Below are positions 8,448-11,346 of a stretch of 11,346 nt of DNA, one piece after another. Each line of letters starts with the position of its first letter. Positions within the stretch are counted from its first letter, which is position 1. The DNA lies in NCBI GenBank assembly GCA_023426345.1, contig JAFAAX010000137.1, positions 1 through 11,346 of the forward strand, read 5' to 3'. The translations under genes were made by a program, and so were the position numbers. The notes beneath the pieces were generated by a model. It ran no database searches and was not told the origin of the DNA. It saw nothing but the letters and a program-made list of their open reading frames with translations. The stretch is from Actinomycetes bacterium (lineage in GTDB: Bacteria; Actinomycetota; Actinomycetes; Actinomycetales; Actinomycetaceae).

Positions 8448-8879
8448 TCAGAACATGCCGGGGATGATCTCTTCTGCGGTGTTGGAGAACACGTCCTCCT
8501 GGACGGCGAGGTACTCCCGCCAGGAGTCGGCGTTCCAGATCTCGGCGCGGGCGCCCGCGCCGATGACGGCGAGGTCGCGGTCGAGGCCCGCGTAGGCGCG
8601 GAGGTTCGGGGGGACGACGATGCGTCCCTGCTTGTCCGGAATCTCCTTGGAGGCGCCCGAGAGCATGACGCGGACCCAGTCGCGCGCCTGCTTCGAGGCC
8701 AGCGGGGCGCGCTGCAGGTCGGCGGTCATGGACTCGAACTCCTGGGCCGGGAACGCATACAGGCACCGTTCCTGGCCGCGGGTGAGGACGACCCCTCCCT
8801 CCATGTCCTCGCGGAAGCGGGCGGGCAGGATCACACGTCCCTTGTCGTCGAGCCGCGGCTCGTACGTGCCGAGGAACAT
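8448..8879 (-). CDS. mraZ: MraZ, transcriptional regulator of the dcw cluster
   Basis: MraZ is a DNA-binding protein of the AbrB/SpoVT superfamily that forms a ring-shaped oligomer and, in the species studied, binds short TGGG-type direct repeats upstream of its own gene. The 143-residue product has the family's usual length and its two half-domains. The first starts MFLGTYEPRLDDKGRVILPARFR (split here: MFLGTYEPRL, then DDKGRVILPA, residues 1-20). The second holds the sister motif EIPDKQGRIVVPPNLR (79-94). The two DKGR/DKQGR elements are the expected pseudo-repeat. The ATG at 8879 has GGAGGTGA at 8886-8893 (minus strand), 6-7 bases upstream. It is the first gene of the dcw run, and the repeats at 8915-8939 upstream suggest autoregulation. 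Confidence 0.97.
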   Translation of the reverse strand: MFLGTYEPRLDDKGRVILPARFREDMEGGVVLTRGQERCLYAFPAQEFESMTADLQRAPLASKQARDWVRVMLSGASKEIPDKQGRIVVPPNLRAYAGLDRDLAVIGAGARAEIWNADSWREYLAVQEDVFSNTAEEIIPGMF

Positions 8880-8885
8880 GCGCCG

Positions 8886-8893
8886 TCACCTCC
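8886..8893 (-). promoter_or_regulatory. mraZ ribosome binding site
   Basis: GGAGGTGA on the minus strand matches the 3' end of 16S rRNA well and sits at ordinary spacing before the mraZ ATG, which fixes that start. Confidence 0.8.
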
Positions 8894-8914
8894 CCCTCCT
8901 CCGCGACGTGTCCC

Positions 8915-8939
8915 CCACTCTAACCCACTTCCCTCCACT
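8915..8939 (-). promoter_or_regulatory. MraZ-box-like operator: three AGTGG repeats at 10-bp period
   Basis: On the minus strand, AGTGG occurs three times at exactly 10-bp steps (8939-8935, 8929-8925, 8919-8915), as AGTGGAGGGA, AGTGGGTTAG and AGTGGGGGAC. This fits the TGGGN-N5 direct repeats described for E. coli MraZ and the AAAGTGG-type boxes in Mollicutes. It lies 36-60 bases upstream of the mraZ start, so it is the natural operator for MraZ autoregulation. The repeat is read directly; the binding is inferred from the family. Confidence 0.75.
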
Positions 8940-8946
8940 CTGACAG
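8917..8946 (-). promoter_or_regulatory. Possible mraZ (dcw operon) promoter
   Basis: On the minus strand TAGAGT (8922-8917) could serve as -10, with CTGTCA (8946-8941) as a weak -35 at 18-bp spacing. A start near 8910 would leave a leader of about 30 bases containing the mraZ ribosome site. The two elements flank and overlap the AGTGG repeats, as expected for a repressed promoter. The -35 match is poor, so this is tentative. Confidence 0.35.
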
Positions 8947-8995
8947 GATCCCCCTGCGATTCGGACGGAATGGCTGCGAGAATCCCTTGGAATTT

Positions 8996-9011
8996 CAGTG
9001 AAAAATCACTG
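8996..9011. repeat. Perfect 16-bp inverted repeat in an AT-richer patch
   Basis: CAGTGA (8996-9001), AAAA, TCACTG (9006-9011) form a perfect dyad in a short AT-richer stretch about 120 bases upstream of mraZ. It could be an operator for a dimeric regulator. No matching known consensus was recognised. Confidence 0.5.
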
Positions 9012-9026
9012 TGGGGGATGGTGGAG
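9012..9026 (+). promoter_or_regulatory. Two-unit TGGRG direct repeat (second MraZ-box-like array)
   Basis: On the plus strand TGGGG (9012-9016) and TGGAG (9022-9026) lie 10 bp apart, the same spacing as the array before mraZ but in the opposite orientation. With only two units, chance is possible. Confidence 0.3.
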
Positions 9027-9041
9027 GGAGTTTCGCACCGG

Positions 9042-9075
9042 TCGACCGCGGGACCGGCGACGCTCCCGCGGTCGA
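9042..9075. repeat. 12-bp perfect inverted repeat with 10-base loop
   Basis: TCGACCGCGGGA (9042-9053) and TCCCGCGGTCGA (9064-9075) are exact reverse complements separated by 10 bases. No T-run follows on either strand, so it does not look like a standard terminator. It lies between the DUF3040 terminator and the mraZ promoter and may be a regulator site or an RNA hairpin in a longer mraZ leader. Confidence 0.55.
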
Positions 9076-9149
9076 TCACCGAAGCCGCTCACGTCCTCGC
9101 AGGTCAAGGACTCTTCACCGACGCCGCGCCGACCCAACGGAATCAGAGG

Positions 9150-9164
9150 TGGAGGAAAGTGGGG
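9150..9164 (+). promoter_or_regulatory. Two-unit TGGRG direct repeat (third MraZ-box-like array)
   Basis: On the plus strand TGGAG (9150-9154) and TGGGG (9160-9164) are separated by GAAAG, giving the run GGAAAGTGGGG, close to the AAAGTGG form of known MraZ boxes. No plus-strand gene follows, so any role would be in distant binding or looping by oligomeric MraZ, or it may be chance. Confidence 0.3.
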
Positions 9165-9186
9165 AGCCAGATCATGCCCGCATGAC

Positions 9187-9215
9187 AAAACCGCCCTCGT
9201 CGAGGACGAGAGCGG
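9187..9215 (-). terminator. Intrinsic terminator after the DUF3040 gene
   Basis: On the minus strand an 11-bp stem (CCGCTCTCGTC with GACGAGGGCGG, one G-U pair) with a 3-base CTC loop is followed by TTTTGTC. It begins 17 bases after the DUF3040 stop. It separates the dinB-DUF3040 unit from the dcw operon. Confidence 0.85.
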
Positions 9216-9232
9216 CTCAGAGAACGCCCGGG

Positions 9233-9634
9233 TCAGGAATCGTCGCGGTGGTCCCAGCGGTCCTCCTGGCCCGCGATGAACCCGCTCCACCCCGAGGGGC
9301 GCCGACGCCGACGCCGACCGGAGGACCCGCGCGATCGGTCGGTGTGCAGGGCGAGCATCACGCCGCCGACCATCATGGCGAAGCCGAGGACGCCCACCAC
9401 GACGGACCAGATCGAGGAGCCGACGGTCACGCCGACGAGGACGACACCCAGCCCGCACACTGCCAGCGCGGACCCCGCCGCGACGCGACGCGGATCCAGC
9501 CGGCCGCCGCCCGAGGGCGTCGAGGGGGACTTCTGCGAGGAGGCCGACAGGGTCGAGGCCAAGTCGGGATCGGCGCGCCGGAGGTCGTCCTCCATCTGCT
9601 GGAGGACCTCCTTCTCGTGTTCCGAGAGTGCCAC
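9233..9634 (-). CDS. DUF3040 family small membrane protein
   Basis: This is a 133-residue protein of unknown function. It opens with the DUF3040 hallmark MALSEHEKEVLQQMEDDLRR (1-20) followed by ADPDLAS (21-27). A Ser/Pro-rich linker leads to two hydrophobic segments (about 52-70 and 75-96) that probably form a membrane hairpin. The C-terminal tail has six consecutive arginines (107-112) and then Asp/Arg-rich residues. The GTG start at 9634 is supported by AGGAGGTGTGAC just upstream and by the family's conserved first residues. It follows dinB by 24 bp and probably shares its transcript, ending at the hairpin at 9187-9215. DUF3040 genes are found near the dcw cluster in other actinobacteria; the biochemical role is not known. 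Confidence 0.9.
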   Translation of the reverse strand: MALSEHEKEVLQQMEDDLRRADPDLASTLSASSQKSPSTPSGGGRLDPRRVAAGSALAVCGLGVVLVGVTVGSSIWSVVVGVLGFAMMVGGVMLALHTDRSRGSSGRRRRRRPSGWSGFIAGQEDRWDHRDDS

Positions 9635-9658
9635 GTCACACCTCCTGCGCCGGGCTGG

Positions 9659-10915
9659 TCACCGATTCGATTCCAGTCTAGTGCGCGCCGCGGGAGGAGG
9701 GCCATTCGGCGTCATCAGGGACGCGGGACCGATCGCGTCCCCGCCGAAGCGGGCCGCCACGGCGTCCATCGCGCGCTCCGTGGCCAGGGGGCGCTGGTCG
9801 TCGTCCAGGGTGACGGCGACCCCGCCGGCGCGCGTCTGGAGGTTCTCCGCGCGCACGCCGAAGAGGCGGATCCCGCCGGTGGGGACGGCCTCGTGGGCGA
9901 ACAGGTCGGCGGCCGCGCGCGCGATCTCGCGGCCGACGTCGGTGGGGGCGGGCAGGGTGACGGACCGCGTGATCGTGCGGAACTCGCCGTCGCGCATCTT
10001 GATCCCGACCGTCCACGCCACCAGGCCGGAGGCCCTCAGGCGACGGGCGCACTGGTGGGCGGCGGCGAGGGCGAACTGCTCGATCTGCGCGCGGTCGCAC
10101 ACGTTCGACGCGAACGTCGACTCCGTGCCCACGGACTTCTCCGCGCGTCCCGGCGAGACCCTCCGCGGATCGATCCCCCAGGCCTGGTCGTGGAGGTGGT
10201 GGGCCAGGGCGGGTCCGAACAGCCGCGTGAGGCGCCCGAGGTCCGCGTGCGCCAGGTCGCCGACGCGGTCCAGCCCCTCGCGCGCGAGGACCTCGCCGGT
10301 GCGTCCCCCCACTCCCCACAGCGCCCCGACGGGCAGGCCGTGGAGGAACTCGACCGTCCGGTCGGCGGGGACCAGCAGCATCCCGTCGGGTTTCGCGTGC
10401 GAGGACGCGATCTTGGCGGCGCTCTTCGTGGCGGCGACGCCCACCGAGGCGGGGAGGCGGACCTCGGCGCGGATGCGCCGCCGCAGGTCCCGCGCGATGG
10501 CCGTGGGAGGCCCCAGCCGCAGCCGCGAGCCGCCGACGTCCAGGAACGCCTCATCGATGCTCACCTGCTCGACCAGCGGCGTCACCTCGGCGAGGATCGC
10601 CATGACGCGCCGCGAGTACTCGCCGTACAGGCCGTGGCGGACGGGGACGAAGCGGGCCTGCGGGCACAGCGCCCGCGCGCGGCCCGTCGGCATGCCCGCG
10701 CGGACGCCGCACGCCCGCGCCTCGTACGTCGCCGAGGTGACGACGCCGCGCGTCCCCGAACCGCCCACGATCAGCGGACGCCCCGCCAGCGACGGGTCCT
10801 CGACCAGTTCGACGGAGGCGAAGAAGGAGTCCATGTCGACGTGGAGGATCGGCGTGCCCGAGTCATCGGATCCCCAGTCTCGGCGGGCGCGGGCGTCCCT
10901 GGGCGCTGTCGACAT
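9659..10915 (-). CDS. dinB: DinB, DNA polymerase IV (Y-family translesion polymerase)
   Basis: DinB copies past damaged template bases and lacks proofreading. The 418-residue product has the Y-family motifs. ILHVDMDSFFASVE (23-36) carries metal-binding Asp27 and the steric-gate Phe32. YEARACGVRAGMP follows (64-76). VSIDEAFLDV (118-127) holds the catalytic Asp121-Glu122. SVGVAATKSAAKIAS and AKPDG come next (157-178), then GVGGRTGEVL (201-210) of the thumb. The little-finger domain includes GGIRLFGVRAENL. No clear QxxLF-type clamp motif was seen at the C-terminus. The ATG at 10915 has GGAGGTGA five bases upstream. A LexA-like box covers its promoter, suggesting SOS control. The frame is open further upstream, but the ribosome site supports this start. 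Confidence 0.96.
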   Translation of the reverse strand: MSTAPRDARARRDWGSDDSGTPILHVDMDSFFASVELVEDPSLAGRPLIVGGSGTRGVVTSATYEARACGVRAGMPTGRARALCPQARFVPVRHGLYGEYSRRVMAILAEVTPLVEQVSIDEAFLDVGGSRLRLGPPTAIARDLRRRIRAEVRLPASVGVAATKSAAKIASSHAKPDGMLLVPADRTVEFLHGLPVGALWGVGGRTGEVLAREGLDRVGDLAHADLGRLTRLFGPALAHHLHDQAWGIDPRRVSPGRAEKSVGTESTFASNVCDRAQIEQFALAAAHQCARRLRASGLVAWTVGIKMRDGEFRTITRSVTLPAPTDVGREIARAAADLFAHEAVPTGGIRLFGVRAENLQTRAGGVAVTLDDDQRPLATERAMDAVAARFGGDAIGPASLMTPNGPPPAARTRLESNR

Positions 10916-10940
10916 GGCGATCACCTCCCCACCGCCCCCA

Positions 10941-10946
10941 TCGTAC
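10941..10946 (-). promoter_or_regulatory. Possible dinB -10 element
   Basis: TACGAT on the minus strand fits the TAnnnT pattern of actinobacterial -10 elements. A start near 10934 would leave a short leader containing the GGAGGTGA ribosome site. No good -35 was found. Confidence 0.4.
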
Positions 10947-10957
10947 GTGTGTTCTGC
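10942..10957. promoter_or_regulatory. LexA (SOS) box-like site at the dinB promoter
   Basis: TCGTACGTGTGTTCTG matches the actinobacterial/Gram-positive LexA pattern CGAACRNRYGTTYG at 12 of 14 positions; the misses are one base in each half. It overlaps the possible -10 and lies 27-42 bases before the dinB start, a position suited to repression. The match was made by eye; LexA binding is inferred. Confidence 0.55.
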
Positions 10958-10981
10958 CCGCGGGGCGTCTCCGCCGCCCGG

Positions 10982-10987
10982 TAGGCT
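10982..10987 (+). promoter_or_regulatory. Possible -10 for a leaderless transcript
   Basis: TAGGCT ends six bases before the ATG at 10994 and there is no convincing Shine-Dalgarno sequence. That spacing is typical of leaderless actinobacterial mRNAs. No -35 was recognised. Confidence 0.35.
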
Positions 10988-10993
10988 GCCGCC

Positions 10994-11346
10994 ATGGCCG
11001 GACGATCCCGGCGGGCGGGCCGCGACGCGGGCCAGGGCGCCCGCGAGCTCCCCCGGGAGCGCCGCGTCGCCTCCGGCACCGCCTCCCTGCGCTGGGACGG
11101 GAGCCGCGCCACCCTGTTCCTCGACGCCGTGGAGTCCTCCGACGTCGACGTCGCCCACCCGGAGCGCCTCGGGTTCGAGTACATGCAGCAGATGACGCAG
11201 GCGCTCCAGGCGTGGCGGCCCGAACCGGCCCCGGTGCGCGCGCTCCACCTGGGGGCGGCCGCCTGCTCGCTGCCGTGGGCGTGGGACGTCCGCCGCCCCG
11301 GGTCCCGCCAGGTCGCCGTCGAGATCGACCCGCTCCTGGCCGAGGC
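10994..11346 (+). CDS. Spermidine synthase-like SAM-fold protein, 3' end cut by window edge
   Basis: The first 117 codons are visible. After an arginine-rich start (1-24), the sequence resembles actinobacterial proteins annotated as spermidine synthase-like or fused-type methyltransferases. It has a short beta-rich N-terminal part (SLRWDGSRATLFLDAVESSD), then HPERLGFEYMQQM, then a nucleotide-binding strand and loop ALHLGGAACSLPWAW (about 84-98) and AVEIDPLL (about 108-115). The acidic residue ending the second strand (VEID) is the usual ligand for the nucleoside of SAM or decarboxylated SAM. The rest of the fold lies outside the window, so the choice between aminopropyl- and methyltransfer cannot be made; actinobacterial homologues of this type often lack polyamine-pathway neighbours. 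It is divergent from dinB, with 78 bp between starts. Confidence 0.75.
   Translation, partial: MAGRSRRAGRDAGQGARELPRERRVASGTASLRWDGSRATLFLDAVESSDVDVAHPERLGFEYMQQMTQALQAWRPEPAPVRALHLGAAACSLPWAWDVRRPGSRQVAVEIDPLLAE

Noticed and set aside
9042..9075. Inverted repeat considered as a terminator
   Set aside because: Neither strand has a T-run after the stem, and a better terminator exists at 9187-9215.
9105..9111. TTGACC on the minus strand considered as a distal mraZ promoter -35
   Set aside because: No TAnnnT-like -10 lies at 16-19 bp spacing downstream of it.
9011..10984. Long plus-strand open frame of 657 codons, and another of 639 codons at 9276-11195
   Set aside because: They run antisense to dinB and DUF3040. 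Composition is Arg/Ala/Pro/Gly-rich without recognisable motifs, as expected for antisense frames in very GC-rich coding DNA.
1..11346. Mobile elements, CRISPR arrays, tRNA or rRNA genes, defence systems
   Set aside because: No transposase, spacer-repeat pattern, RNA gene or defence-type protein was seen; gene content is core dcw and repair machinery.

Overview
The window is about 11.3 kb of very GC-rich DNA. It carries the first part of a division and cell-wall (dcw) gene cluster on the minus strand, typical of a high-GC actinobacterium. Evidence for this is the gene order, an adjacent DUF3040 gene and dinP-type polymerase gene, GTG starts and the SYQSLEDR form of RsmH. The absence of murE between ftsI and murF, together with the general composition, suggests something near Actinomycetaceae or Bifidobacteriaceae. 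That placement is a guess and was not tested.

Layout, read in the direction of transcription (right to left): a dinB gene for DNA polymerase IV, then a small DUF3040 membrane protein gene 24 bp later, then a good intrinsic terminator. A 353-bp control region (8880-9232) follows. After it comes one long co-directional run: mraZ, rsmH, ftsL, ftsI, murF, mraY, murD and the start of ftsW, which runs off the left edge. At the right end a divergent plus-strand gene begins, encoding a spermidine-synthase-like (class I SAM-binding fold) protein; it is cut by the window edge.

The dcw genes form a tightly coupled operon. Four junctions are 4-base stop/start overlaps: ATGA at rsmH/ftsL and murF/mraY, and GTGA at mraY/murD and murD/ftsW. 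MraZ is the cluster's transcriptional regulator and RsmH methylates 16S rRNA. FtsL, FtsI and FtsW are septal divisome parts. MurF, MraY and MurD make the muropeptide precursor and lipid I. murG, murC, ftsQ and ftsZ would be expected beyond the left edge.

The most interesting signals are regulatory. Upstream of mraZ there is an exact 10-bp-period triplicate of AGTGG, an MraZ-box-like array overlapping a possible -10 element. Two further two-unit arrays of the same form lie on the opposite strand in the same gap. The dinB promoter holds a near-consensus actinobacterial LexA (SOS) box. The 43-bp gap where murE would normally be found contains a strong GC hairpin. No novel multi-gene system was found; the protein-coding content is ordinary core actinobacterial machinery.
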